From Seminavis robusta (lineage: Eukaryota > Bacillariophyta > Bacillariophyceae > Naviculales > Naviculaceae), in assembly GCA_903772945.1 (NCBI GenBank), contig CAICTM010001229.1, positions 1 to 33,546 on the forward strand: a DNA stretch of 33,546 bases. Direction: 5' to 3'. Positions 10,755 through 20,879 of this stretch are shown one piece after another. Made by a program: the position numbers and the translations under genes. A model generated the notes under the pieces. That model had not been told where the DNA came from. It saw only the letters and a list, made by a program, of their open reading frames with translations, and ran no database searches. How positions within the stretch are numbered: the first letter of the stretch is position 1; each line of letters starts with the position of its first letter.

Positions 10755-11210
10755 TGTCGGAGTTTCTTGTTTGTTATTAGTCTACAACTTGATTGATTCT
10801 TCGTCTCTTTTTGTGCCCAACGACAACAGCATCAACAACAATCGCGCTTCTGGATGGAGTTTAAGCAATGTCGAACCTGCCTGAGAAAGATCCAAAAAGA
10901 TATGTTTGAAGGTTCTCACGTAATAGCAGACTAGCTACCTGGTACATGGTAGCTGACTAGACTAGCTATTTCAGGTACGGTAGCTGTTTAAAAGCATCCC
11001 ACAATATTATTGCTATGCTTCAAATTCAAATTCTGGGCAAGATCCCACACCAACTACTAGCTAGCTAGTACCCGTCACCTCTCCTGGTGCAATAACCAAT
11101 AACAACACTCTATAAAGTAAGAGTCTACTACCTGTTAATAGTAGCTCTCATCACGTACGTGTAGTTATGGCTTGCCCCTGTCATTAGTTTCATACAGTAG
11201 AGTAGTAGAG
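10755..11210. promoter_or_regulatory. Shared divergent promoter region
   Basis: A 456-bp gap between the start codons of glucokinase (minus) and the membrane protein (plus), so both promoters must lie here or overlap the 5' ends. It is rich in CTAGCTAG and GGTA palindromes (10930-10985, 11057-11070). A TATAAA at 11111-11116 is 95 bases upstream of the plus-strand ATG. No gene is seen. Confidence 0.5.
11111..11116 (+). promoter_or_regulatory. Possible TATA box for the membrane-protein gene
   Basis: TATAAA in the context CTCTATAAAGT, 95 bases before the start codon at 11211. The spacing would allow a transcription start and a short 5' UTR. This rests on motif and position only. Confidence 0.3.
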
Positions 11211-12632
11211 ATGGCATTCACGCAATGCTCACCAGAGTCCACCAAAGGATTTGGACTTGTGGCATTGCTCTTGACTCTCTTGGCTACTATGGCACTGGAC
11301 TTGCACCAATTGGCTCGGACAGGGCGCTACAGCAACCAAAGACAAACATTCGTCATCGCCTCAATTGTCCATACAACAGGAATACTAATCATTTTATTCC
11401 GAGTGGGTAGCGCCCATGACGATAAAGGTGCTCCGAACAGGCACCACAAACCACCGATTACGACTCTGACGGTATCTACCCATCCGGTTATCAGCGACGT
11501 TACCAGTGCCGAAAGTGAAGATATTCACCATCCCGAGGAAGATGAAGAGCACGACAACAAGAGAAAGAAGAAGCTCTATTCCGGATTCCATAATAATAAC
11601 AAAGAGCTGGAGGATGCATCCAAGTATGTATCCATGGGGTCTTCCTCTGGACTGGGAAACTCAGAGAGCTACGATGATGACAATTACCAAAGCAAAAGCT
11701 TTCCTTGCTTCTGTGGGTTGTATCTTTCTCTAAGTTTCTATATTGTCATTGCATTCTTGCTCTCCACGGTGCTGCTAATGGGGTCACTCGATCAACAAAT
11801 GATGGACAGCTCCAGCTACCGAGATAACCGCGAAAGCACAAAACTAGCAAGGGCACTCTTTGTGTCAACCTACGGATTCTTCCTTGCTTGCACCATCATG
11901 TACTATTACAACAAATGCACAACAATCTTCTCCGAGTCAATCCCCGCTCTGTTTCGCAACACCAACATGCACATGGGGATCTCCCTGTTGGTAGCCATTG
12001 CAGCTGTGGCATTGTCCAGAAAGGCCATTGAGATTCAGCAACAAGCCACAACACAACTAGGTACCCTCTACGGCACTGATGATGCATCATCCAGCACGAG
12101 CAGTTCTGGAAAAAACAACTCGCACAAGAAACTATTCATTGGAGAGGCATGGGTGAACAGCGCAACTCTCGTCGATAATGGCGAAGACGTCACATGTGAA
12201 GCAACCTCTGACGTTCTGCCGGTGCAGCTTTCGGTCGTGTACGGAGGGGAATGGGCATGCCCACGGAATCCATACAGCTATTGTGAAGTTACCATTCAGT
12301 CGGAAGTGGAATGCGAGGATCCCGAAGGCGGTCTATCTCAAGAAATGTCGCCAGAAGATTACATTTACTTTCGATATCATGACTATGGAGTTGACGATGA
12401 TGATGCTTATGACACGCAACAGCAGCCATCGTTCATCTATTGGAACAGACCAACGGAACCGATAATAGGTACTTGTGATGGCACATGCCAGGCACAATCA
12501 GAGACCTGGGTGGAGGATCAATTCCGAACCTATGCACAGAGTACGCACGCCTTGTACCTTTGTGCTGGTGTCGGCTTGTGCTTCCTTCTTTTGCCTCTTT
12601 GGAACCGAATAAGGCCAATGGGTCGACGGTAA
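11211..12632 (+). CDS. Six-pass membrane protein of unknown function
   Basis: I do not recognise the family. The first ATG of the open frame (11211) gives 473 aa without introns. Hydrophobic segments lie at about 12-30, 48-65, 167-191, 215-235, 253-270 and 446-463. A hydrophilic loop (about 66-165) is rich in His, Asp, Glu and Lys with a KRKKK patch. The loop between segments 5 and 6 (about 175 aa) holds six cysteines (VTCEA, WACPR, SYCEV, VECED, GTCDGTCQ) and is very acidic near its end (DDDDAYD), which suggests a disulphide-bonded luminal or extracellular domain. The C-terminus is short and basic (NRIRPMGRR). It could be a transporter-like or receptor-like protein; nothing in the sequence decides. 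Confidence 0.8.
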   Translation: MAFTQCSPESTKGFGLVALLLTLLATMALDLHQLARTGRYSNQRQTFVIASIVHTTGILIILFRVGSAHDDKGAPNRHHKPPITTLTVSTHPVISDVTSAESEDIHHPEEDEEHDNKRKKKLYSGFHNNNKELEDASKYVSMGSSSGLGNSESYDDDNYQSKSFPCFCGLYLSLSFYIVIAFLLSTVLLMGSLDQQMMDSSSYRDNRESTKLARALFVSTYGFFLACTIMYYYNKCTTIFSESIPALFRNTNMHMGISLLVAIAAVALSRKAIEIQQQATTQLGTLYGTDDASSSTSSSGKNNSHKKLFIGEAWVNSATLVDNGEDVTCEATSDVLPVQLSVVYGGEWACPRNPYSYCEVTIQSEVECEDPEGGLSQEMSPEDYIYFRYHDYGVDDDDAYDTQQQPSFIYWNRPTEPIIGTCDGTCQAQSETWVEDQFRTYAQSTHALYLCAGVGLCFLLLPLWNRIRPMGRR

Positions 12633-12983
12633 CTCTTTCCCAAGAAGGGCTGCTGAAGCAAATTTTGAAGGCTTTAACGGAATAGATTTGTGAAGATTCG
12701 ATTCTTCTGCTTGTGAGGTACAAGCGAGAGGTATCGTAGTTGTAGCTGCATGTTTCGTAGGGACGAAACAAACATGATTGTGAGCAAAATGAGACTTCCG
12801 GTTTGGCAGTCTCCAATGCTGTAAAAGAATAAAAGGTTGATATTTGTATGACGCAATCCTTCTTCATCTATCTTAGTTAGTCTAGTTGTAAGGAGGGTCT
12901 AATTCGTGTCTCTGCTACCAGAAGAGGCGGTGGTGGCCCATCTGTGTTGACTAGTCTCGCTGGAACCCCTCCGTGCCATGCTT
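12633..12983. other. Intergenic between convergent genes
   Basis: 3' flanks of the membrane-protein and NEDD8-E1 genes. There is an inverted repeat TGTTTCGTAGGGACGAAACA near 12750-12769 (stem TGTTTCGT / ACGAAACA, loop AGGG) that may act near transcript ends. No gene is seen. Confidence 0.5.
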
Positions 12984-14597
12984 TTAGCATTGATAGACAG
13001 CAGCCACAGAGACGATGCCGTTGTAGACGTAAGTATTGTTCAGAGGCACATACTGGCCAGTGATGATCTTGACGGCTTCTTGAGACGCCACCCCTCCAAT
13101 CAAGCTGGAGATGGAGTGAATCTCTGCTTGTCCGTAGCGCGCCAACTCTTGCGCAAACTTGGGCGGATCAGCGGCCAGAAGAGTGCTTTTGACCAAATCA
13201 TTTTCTTGTAGACCCAGCGAGGTGACGACCTTCACAACGCATTCTTGAAGAAGAGAAACGTCCTCTTCCCACGCATCCAACACTCCCGGGTATCGCGAGT
13301 GTTCTTGATGGAAGACCTGACAAGCGCGAAAGCCTAGATACCACAGGAAAGGCGTCATTGCGGGAACCTCATAGGGATCCATGGTGGCCATCATCCAGTC
13401 TTCTTGTAGTTCCTCAGTTACTTTGGCGGCCATTTCATCTACAAGAGTGCGCGTTTGATACAATTCCAGCAAGTGAACATTGTGGCAGAAAGTACTAAGA
13501 TCTTCTTCAGAGACATCTCCAGACGACAAATACTGTCGCATTTCAGCTAGATCAGCTTTGGCTTGATCGCGGTAGGCGTTCTGCAAGGTCACATATCCCT
13601 CCGTAGAGGCAGTCATATCAGGAATAGCCCCATGGAGAGGCGGTTGGTTGTCGTGCTCTTTCAAGAACTTGTCCAATGCATGCAAGAGGTCCCCAAAAGT
13701 TTTGAGCGATGGTTGAGTGGCCACCAAGCCATCGACCGAATCACGAAGCGAGGCCAAATGGTCCAAATCGAGGCTCCGTTCGGTGTAAGCAGTGTACGCA
13801 TTCTTCATGGCCTCTTCAAAATTGACCTCCTTGCCAATGTCTCTGCTTGCCGCTTTGATGGCATCGCGAAATTCTTGCTTTTCAGCATGAGTTTTGGGCA
13901 ATGCTCCGCCGTGCGACGACTTCCATTCCTTGGCTACCTTGGCCAAAATAAGCGGGTACGGCACATGGCTATGTTCATGACTTTTCAACTCATCCCACAG
14001 GATTCCGTCCGCTAGATTTTGAAGGCCCGGAAAGGGTCGTACGAGGCGAAGATCTGGGGTTGTGTTGGCGGGTTTAGGATCCATCAAGGGCAAAGGTGGG
14101 GTTTGGAGGCGGCAAATGCCCAACATTCCGTACGCCTGAACTGAAATCACAGGTACGCCCTTGGCAGCACAAGCTTGCCCCACCATCTGCAATATGCCAG
14201 GTTCCAGGTCAGATGCAATCACCAGAATTTTTGGAGTTTTCACAGTTTGCCAAAGATTTGTCCACCACTCAGGCTTGGCACAAGCCGTGGACAAGCCTTC
14301 GGCAACATGCAGGAAGGACCCCTGGACGTCTGGATTCAATTCTTGCAAAAGTTCCCACGACAACTGAGCCCGGTTTTTGTCTTGGTTGACCAGGAAAAAG
14401 TTGGAGGAGTACTCTTTCTGAGCGGAAGCAGCATCATCGACAACCAAAACATGGCCGATGCCTGGAAGCACCAAATTCTTGGCTGACTCTGTCCCGACGG
14501 CCGTGGCTCGAAAAAGGACAAGGGTGGTCTCTCCAAGAGCCTTCTGGCCCTTGGCACCCCAGAGGCGGAGTTGACGATCGTACTTGTTGGTTGACAT
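12984..14597 (-). CDS. NAE1: NEDD8-activating enzyme E1 regulatory subunit (APPBP1/AXR1)
   Basis: Regulatory half of the NEDD8 E1. With the catalytic partner UBA3/ECR1 it adenylates NEDD8 and passes it to UBC12 for cullin modification. The single-exon frame of 537 aa matches the usual family length (about 530). The N-terminus MSTNKYDRQLRLWGAKGQKAL is the ThiF/E1 opening signature. The Rossmann part follows (ATAVGTESAKNLVLPGIGHV, VVDDA, NFFLVNQD). The middle holds the APPBP1-specific helical insertion, and the end carries GGVASQEAVKIITGQYVPLN, the closing adenylation-domain element. No catalytic Cys domain is expected in this subunit. The ATG at 14597 is chosen because the conserved motif begins seven residues later. 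It is convergent with the gene at 11211. Confidence 0.95.
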   Translation of the reverse strand: MSTNKYDRQLRLWGAKGQKALGETTLVLFRATAVGTESAKNLVLPGIGHVLVVDDAASAQKEYSSNFFLVNQDKNRAQLSWELLQELNPDVQGSFLHVAEGLSTACAKPEWWTNLWQTVKTPKILVIASDLEPGILQMVGQACAAKGVPVISVQAYGMLGICRLQTPPLPLMDPKPANTTPDLRLVRPFPGLQNLADGILWDELKSHEHSHVPYPLILAKVAKEWKSSHGGALPKTHAEKQEFRDAIKAASRDIGKEVNFEEAMKNAYTAYTERSLDLDHLASLRDSVDGLVATQPSLKTFGDLLHALDKFLKEHDNQPPLHGAIPDMTASTEGYVTLQNAYRDQAKADLAEMRQYLSSGDVSEEDLSTFCHNVHLLELYQTRTLVDEMAAKVTEELQEDWMMATMDPYEVPAMTPFLWYLGFRACQVFHQEHSRYPGVLDAWEEDVSLLQECVVKVVTSLGLQENDLVKSTLLAADPPKFAQELARYGQAEIHSISSLIGGVASQEAVKIITGQYVPLNNTYVYNGIVSVAAVYQC

Positions 14598-14989
14598 GGT
14601 GTCGTTGCTGTTGTGTTGTTCGTTCGGTGAACAAGCAAGGAACCTCGGTCGTGTTGTTATTGTTGTGTTGTGTATTGGCTGGAGCTGGAGCTGGAGGGTT
14701 TGGGTGAGTCTCCAGCCAAGTTCAAATACGGCGGTACAGAAATTTCAATACAAGATTAAAGACTTAGAGGCCTACCAGTGAGTACAGTATTCGGCACAGT
14801 GATTCAAATTTTGTCACCTAACTCTCGAACTGAACAAAGAATCAAGGAAGACTTATTCGCAGAGGTGCATCGTACCCAAGTTTCGTCAACGGGCTCACAT
14901 TTTGACTATGTAGAGGTTCGTGGCATTGGATCGCAACACTACTTTTGGTGGGAGCCAACAGTTGAAGCTATCATTACAACTACAAAACT
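14598..14989. other. NAE1 upstream region and left flank of the transposon
   Basis: A 71-codon plus-strand frame (14778-14993) overlaps the next ORF by ATGA but has no recognised family. A GTGAGT donor-like site sits at 14776. The left edge of the DNA transposon that contains the next two genes is probably in here. I could not find a convincing terminal inverted repeat by eye, though TTAA occurs at 14757 and at 19737 on the other side. Confidence 0.4.
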
Positions 14990-15616
14990 ATGAGAATCAA
15001 CACTAGTCAAGTCTTTTCAAAGTGGTTGCTAGATAAGAGCTTTTATCCCTACAATGAGTTAAGGGCTACCAGGTACAGCTTTGAGTGCAGGTATGTTTTG
15101 CTGGAAGCAGGAGAGGTCCAGCATCCCAGCTTCAGGTCCTTAAAATGTGTGGCAGTAAGTAGCTTTGACACTCCCAGCTTGGAACAACTCATCATGAGTG
15201 GAAGTGCCAAGCCCATGACTCCTGATGTGAGTTGCATCCTTGACAGCTTGGAATCTTGGGGATATTTCCATAATCTTGAGTTTTACACAGTTGTTCTTGA
15301 CATGCTAGCAAGCCTCTTTGAAGAGGACCAGCCTACAAGCAAGGAGAAGATGTTCAAGCAGTGCATTTACTGGAGAGCTAGAGTGGTGGCTCATGAGACT
15401 TATGAGTATGACTCTCTTGGCCATGATGCAGTGATGACTTACTGGTCTGACTGGTTTGACAGGACCTATCCAATTGTGAAAGTCTCCTTCAGAGTAATGA
15501 CACTGATGAGTGAGGATTTTGTTAGTGACATCATTACTTATGTTCAGACAAGAGGAATTGTTCCTTACCCTCCCAACATGGATGGACCTGACTCCATCAC
15601 TAGCTCTGAAGATTGA
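14990..15616 (+). CDS. Hypothetical 208-aa protein, probable transposon passenger
   Basis: I do not recognise it. The ATG-initiated frame of 208 aa has ordinary globular composition, with many aromatic residues (KWLLDKSFYPYNEL, ILDSLESWGYFHNLEFYTVV, YWSDWFDRTYP) and an acidic Ser-rich C-terminus (SITSSED). No membrane segment or catalytic motif is evident. It points at the transposase gene and ends 57 bases from that frame's stop, so the pair is tail to tail. Being wedged between NAE1 and the transposase, it is best read as a second gene of the same element, but that is inference. An upstream exon is possible. Confidence 0.5.
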   Translation: MRINTSQVFSKWLLDKSFYPYNELRATRYSFECRYVLLEAGEVQHPSFRSLKCVAVSSFDTPSLEQLIMSGSAKPMTPDVSCILDSLESWGYFHNLEFYTVVLDMLASLFEEDQPTSKEKMFKQCIYWRARVVAHETYEYDSLGHDAVMTYWSDWFDRTYPIVKVSFRVMTLMSEDFVSDIITYVQTRGIVPYPPNMDGPDSITSSED

Positions 15617-15672
15617 GATAGGAGGAGAATGAAAGAATGTTCTTTGTTGGTGTTTGTTATCCAAGTAGTGAA

Positions 15673-18600
15673 TCAGTAACAATAGTGAAAACTTACCTCT
15701 TTGTATTCAAACCAATCATCTTTTGGGCAACTCCTGTGCTTGGGTGTGTTGCAGCTAGGACCAAAACCATCACTGGCGCCATGACACTCTTTTCTCTCAT
15801 GGCAGTGGCCACACCAGTCTCTCAAGCAATTCTTTCCTGGTTTCTCCTCCTTTGCATGATCTCTCTTCTTATGGGCGCAAGTAAGACAGTACATCCTACT
15901 CCTGAAGAGCTTTCTTCTCTTTCTTGGCTGCTCCTCAGGGGTTACATGTACTGCCACTTGATATGGCACAAGGCGGTGTTGCACATTGTTGACAGTGGCG
16001 ACAGGCTGTTGACCATTTCGAACCCGCACACCGGCAAGAGCACCAACTGTCACCTCTGCATTCAAAACTGTTGGATTGGCAAATGGTGTTACACCTTCAG
16101 CATTGTAGACTGTGCGAGTTGTGTTGTGGGGTGCCGTTTGCCGTGGAAGGGAGGAGCGGCCCTCTTGAAATTGAGCATCCAAGAGTACTCGATGCTCATC
16201 ATTGGTGCCGTTTGGAAGTGTTTCGGCAAGTTGTTCAGCTCCACGGACCAAGTCAAAATACTCTTGGAGTTGGATGCAGCTTTTTCGATTAATGAGAACA
16301 ACGCTTTCTCCTTCACTCCACAGCTTAAATCGCCTTGCCGCTTCAATATTCCAGTCTCGCTCAAACTGCTTATACCCTTTCGGACCGGTAGGAGAGTTGC
16401 GATTGTAATGGCCTTTCCAGTTATCAAACAGGATGTGTTCTTCTCTCTGAGTGTCTGTTGTCTGGGAGCTACTGGTTGGGCTCTTAAATGGAATCCAGGT
16501 CTTGTCTTCTGCAAGTCGGGAGAAGCATTGAAGAGTGGTCTCTTTGCTTAAATCGTGTTGCACCGGTAGTAACAGTTTCAGATGGTAGAGAATGATGGAT
16601 CGATTGTCTTTATCACGGGCATCAACTGTAGCCTCAGTATCATCGAGTCTCATGGCTTGTCGAATTGCGGGATCGTCCACTAATTCCATAGCTGCCAAGT
16701 ATTCTTCCTCAGTTGCGAACACCTCGATATCTGCGTCTTCACCAGCTTCTTCCTCCACCAGTCTTGTTGCTTGCTCTAAGTCTTCCTCTGCTCCAGCATT
16801 GGATCCTCCAGCGACATTCTCATATCCAGCGAGAATTTCCTCATCATCATCGCCGGAATTAAGTTGTGCTTCCCTTCCTGTTTCGCTTGTTGGATTCGAC
16901 ACGTCATGGATGGTCTCTGGCATCTGATACTCAAATCCCATGAAATCATGTGTGTTCCCATCAGATACTTTTGGAGCAGCGACGTCTTTGTAGGGCAACT
17001 TTCCATCAGCGAATCCCACTTCTCTGGCTAAACTCCTAATCAGTAAAAGTCGCTCTGTGTGGTAAGTTGCATAATCCTCTTCCCCAAGCCGTAAGATGGC
17101 CTTTCTTTGGTTCTTCTCCTCAAAGAAGTTACCCATCAAGCGTTCAGCTCGGTGTACTCCTACAAGTAAGAGAATAAGTAGAATTGTGTGAGTTGGACAA
17201 AAGGTAGTCGCCACTGGTTCATTCATTTCAAATAGACTTACCGATGTGGGTGGCTGTCAAGACTTTCTCCGCTAAGTCAAGGTTGTCTCTTTCGTTGGTG
17301 TTGGTTCCCCTGGCAACATACGTAATGTCTTTGGAAGCATTTCGGCGAAAGAATCTGATGTTAACCAATGATGGGTCAGGATCACTAAGACATCCTTTGT
17401 CGACATGGCCAAGTTGTCGCTGAATCAATTCCCTGTTGGCATTGCTGTTCGCTTTGAAGAATCTTTTTGGAAGTGGTCGAGTGTCGTTGGCAGCCCTGGT
17501 GGCAATGGTTGCTTCGATTTCGGCATCCTTTGCTTGCACATACCAGATAACTCGCTCAATGTTGGCCCTGAGCACATCTTTGGGAGGAATGACAGAATTC
17601 GCCTCCTTGAGAATTTCCTTGACTGTTGGCTGTCGCTTCAACTTGTCTTCCAGCTTTTCCTTTGCTCGCTCAAACTCCCCAGGTTCAACCATGAAAATGG
17701 CTCTGCTAAACAGAGCACGGATTACTCCTGCCTGTGCACTTGATGGATCTTCGAAGATTTCATTGAATCGCTTCAACCAGTGGAAAGGATCGAGTAGAAC
17801 AACTGCACTTGGAAAACAGCGCCGGATAATGGCCCTGACATTGCAACAATTGTCCACATAAATCACCTTGACCGCTTGCTGCATTGGGCCCAGTTTGGGA
17901 ATCGACAAGTCCTTCTTTACATCTCTTGGGACACTATTGGGTACCAGGTCAAGCTTCCTCTTCTCATAATCCAGATGATATGTGAGACGTGAAGAAGCTT
18001 TGGCTGATTCCATGTTCTTGTTCAACCGGTGCCGAAGACGCAAGAGATCGGGTTCTATCTCTGAGATTGATTCGGAATGCTTCAGCGCCTTCCAGAAAAT
18101 GGTCATGGCATCTTCATTCTGAACTGTAACAATACACTTGAAGGGAGAAAAGCTGGTTCCGGCCTTGGTCCAAACTCGAATCTTCTTTGCCAATTTATAG
18201 TTGAAGTCCACCTTGATCAATTCTGCCTTCAGTCCCATCATTTTTGCCAACTGGAAAGACTGTCGCTGGTGGAAGACAGTGGAAACAATGCTGTCAATCC
18301 TTCCCTTGCTGATGAAGCGACCATTATACCCATACTTATCATCAAAATTGGAAAAGGGAGTCAATCCTTCAGGCTCTGATGTTTCGGTTGCTGGATCATC
18401 GCCATTCCCATGGTTGGTTCTGACCGGATTTTCTTGAAGGTAGTCTGTTAACTGCTTGGTTGCATCTTCTAGTTCCCTTTGCGCATCCTCTACAGCCAGC
18501 TTGGCAACGTCGTATGCCTCTTGTAATCTAGCAACGTACTGGTTTCCAATTCCCTGCCATTTTCGAATCAGCTTTGCCGGTGTGTTCAGGTGTCCCCAGT

Positions 18601-19570
18601 CTTCTGGTTTGTCGGTGTCCACAGCCAATAACTCTTCCAGTGTGTGCACTCCATCAGCAATCAGTCTGCGAAGCTTGGTACCACCAAGACCTTTCAGAAC
18701 GTTGCCTGTCCCAAACTTGTTTCGGTCATCTTTTTTGCTGAGTAAATCTTCAAACTTAAGCTCCCGGTGAAGACAACCTTCCGCTGTAGATAGTGCCAGC
18801 CGCTGCCTGGTGACAAGAGACGATTTGTCCAACCTGCGGCGCCGTAGTCTAGCAAGCTCTGCATCTTCGGTGGTTTGTTGAGGCTCCAGCATGTCATCCA
18901 GTGTCCTCCGTTTCTTCTTGGGCCTTATCTTGTCCAATCCAACTGCCGTCAAGTAGAGCAAATGGTCATCGTAGTACGCTGCGTATGATTGCTTCTTCAA
19001 TTTCTTGGCTATCATGGCGGTTGCTTGTGACACAGAATCTTCTACAATCTGCCGGTGTAAATCCTCGTCAGCTGCGAACTGGTGACCCAAATAGAAATTG
19101 AAATAAGAATTGTACAGCGTTGCATCCAACTGCATGGACTGTTTGTTGTAGCCAGCAAAGTGCCGCTAGCATCTACTGCAAGGGTAGAGCTTCGTGTCAA
19201 TGTACCGGTGTCGCGAAACTCCAAATAAAATCTTGGGCGAATTGATCCACCTTGTTTTGCTGTTTGTCACTGCAACACAATCATTCTTCTTGCAGTGTGG
19301 ACAGTGGGGTATATGGTTCTTGAAGAGGAGATGCGGAACCCATGCAGCAATTGGTCTAACATAGAAAGAGTCAACTGTTAACTTCTTGGCGGATGACTGA
19401 TCAAGTAGTGTGCTGTTGTTGCGACCGGTGAGAGGCTCAATCGATCTCCAATTCTTGCCAGGGCCATTCTTGTCAAAGTAGCTGCGCCCATCCCTGTCTA
19501 TCTCAGATCTAACCTTCTTTATAAATGCTTCTTGGGCCACCCCATATGGTTTGTTGGTTGGTCGGCACAT
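15673..19570 (-). pseudogene. Long DDE-type transposase with zinc clusters, one intron, one amber stop
   Basis: Exon 1 is 19570-17242, the intron 17241-17160 (GTAAG...TTGTAG, 82 nt) and exon 2 17159-15673: 1271 codon positions in one frame except for TAG at position 135 (19168-19166). An N-terminal zinc ribbon pairs CPHC (about 90) with YPCSRC (131-134), directly before the stop. The core looks like an RNase H-fold transposase: IKVDFNYKLAKKIRVW (Asp about 453), VIYVDNCCNVR (Asp about 571), LLDPFHWLKRFNEI (about 589) and ARGTNTNERDNL (about 757), which supplies a candidate catalytic Glu. Exon 2 carries an acidic region and a Cys/His-rich end (YCLTCAHKKRDH, CGHCHERKECH; about 1199-1265). The pattern resembles transposase-like proteins with a DUF6729-type zinc domain, from memory. 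A GAG|GTAAGT at 15697-15692 could splice to CTTCAG|AG near 15605 and replace the last eight residues by one. Confidence 0.6.
17160..17241 (-). other. Transposase intron, 82 nt
   Basis: The donor is ATCG|GTAAGT and the acceptor TTACTTGTAG|GAGTACACC. Splicing gives an in-frame THIGVHRAERL and the joined frame is exactly divisible by three. Unspliced, the frame stops four codons later. Confidence 0.8.
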
Positions 19571-20879
19571 CGCGAAAGTATGCCGTCATTGTCCATCATT
19601 GTGTGAGCGTGGAAGCAGTTTCAGTTCAAATGATTTTGCGGCTTAAACGCAATATTTCCAACTCTAAATGTAAACTTTTGGGGTCTTGCGAGCCAATTTT
19701 GAGGCCCTCAATTCAAGTAGCAGAGATAGTACCAGGTTAACCTCGTAATCTAGCTATTTTCTTCGAGAGAAGGTCGAGGATTAGAGGGCATGGTGTCCTT
19801 AGATTTATGGGGGTATTGGAGGGTGACGCGGTAGCGATTTAGGGGGTGCCTGTCTGTCCGTCGTCGGGATGTTCTTTTTCTTTCTCTTTTCTTTTCTCTT
19901 CTTTCGCGATACCGCGCTGCGCGCGGACCAGGGTTTGAGGGTTTGGATTCTCGACTTGAAAGATTGTTTGGTAAGAGCAAATGTGCGTCTTATTTATTCA
20001 GACCCAACTTTCTCAAGCTCTCTCTTTCGGGTCTCCTCCAATGTTGCCAATGATGATGTGTTTCGGGGCTCTGTCATTGTGGGCCTCACCCCCAATCTTC
20101 AGAAATCAAGCAGGAAATCGAGCAAGGATCAAAAAGAGAGTTGGTTGTACGCGCAAATCAGAGTGCATGTACGCATGTGATATCCACACCGTACCGTACC
20201 TAGAATACGGTAGCTATTGTGGCCGGAAGCCATGGAGGACTACATTTGGACAAAATTTGAGTTATTGGCCCATGATCCGTCGCTTTCGCCACCTGATGGA
20301 CAACCTTCGTGTCAGCCAAGCCCTGTACGGTGCTGCAGATGTCATGAAAGGTGGCTTTCCCTTTTCCGTACCGGGGCCAGGTGATGCCGTATCCGGTGTC
20401 AAGTTCAGCTAGTTGGCTACCAGATACATGTATTGGATGGAGCAGGGCAAGGAGGGCATCGTCTGTTGCGGTATGTTGCGTTAGTACAGTCATTAATGTA
20501 TAATACATTTAGTTTGAGCCTTGAAGGTCGATCCTTCATTTGCTTCGCTCAATAACTTGAAAGGATAAAAAGCAACACACCAACTGTTGTGCGCGACAAT
20601 GGCACACTCACGAGTTCGAAGCACGAGGGCTGAAAGTATCTCTAACGTTAGCGGCAAAGCCTAGAATTTACCTCGCTTTACAGGGACAAATAGGATACGT
20701 ATACGAAAAATATTAGTTTTGCTCGCATCAAATGCCAAGCACGCTCACAACCCACCCGAAGCATGTATATTCAGAAGAGTGAGTCGCAACAATCGAATAT
20801 CCGTCTCATTCTACCAAAAGGGATCACACAGACAAGACGTCTTCTATCTTCTTTTTCAAATCTAGAGAATTGCGCATAT
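19571..20879. other. Intergenic between transposon and Rab1
   Basis: No gene recognised. It holds a polypyrimidine run (about 19869-19905) and a CG-rich patch (GCGCTGCGCGCGG, about 19914). A minus-strand frame at 20200-20508 has no family character. The right edge of the DNA transposon should lie in the first 200 bases. Confidence 0.5.

Noticed and set aside
14778-14993. 71-aa frame overlapping the 208-aa ORF by ATGA, as an operon-like pair or first exon
   Set aside because: No splice arrangement joins it convincingly and translational coupling is not expected in a eukaryote.
14757-19740. TTAA flanks as the target-site duplication of the DDE element
   Set aside because: TTAA is common, and the sequences next to the two sites do not form a convincing terminal inverted repeat by eye; kept only as something to test.
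20200-20508. 102-aa minus-strand open frame
   Set aside because: Partly plausible composition but no motif, no neighbour logic and no recognised family.
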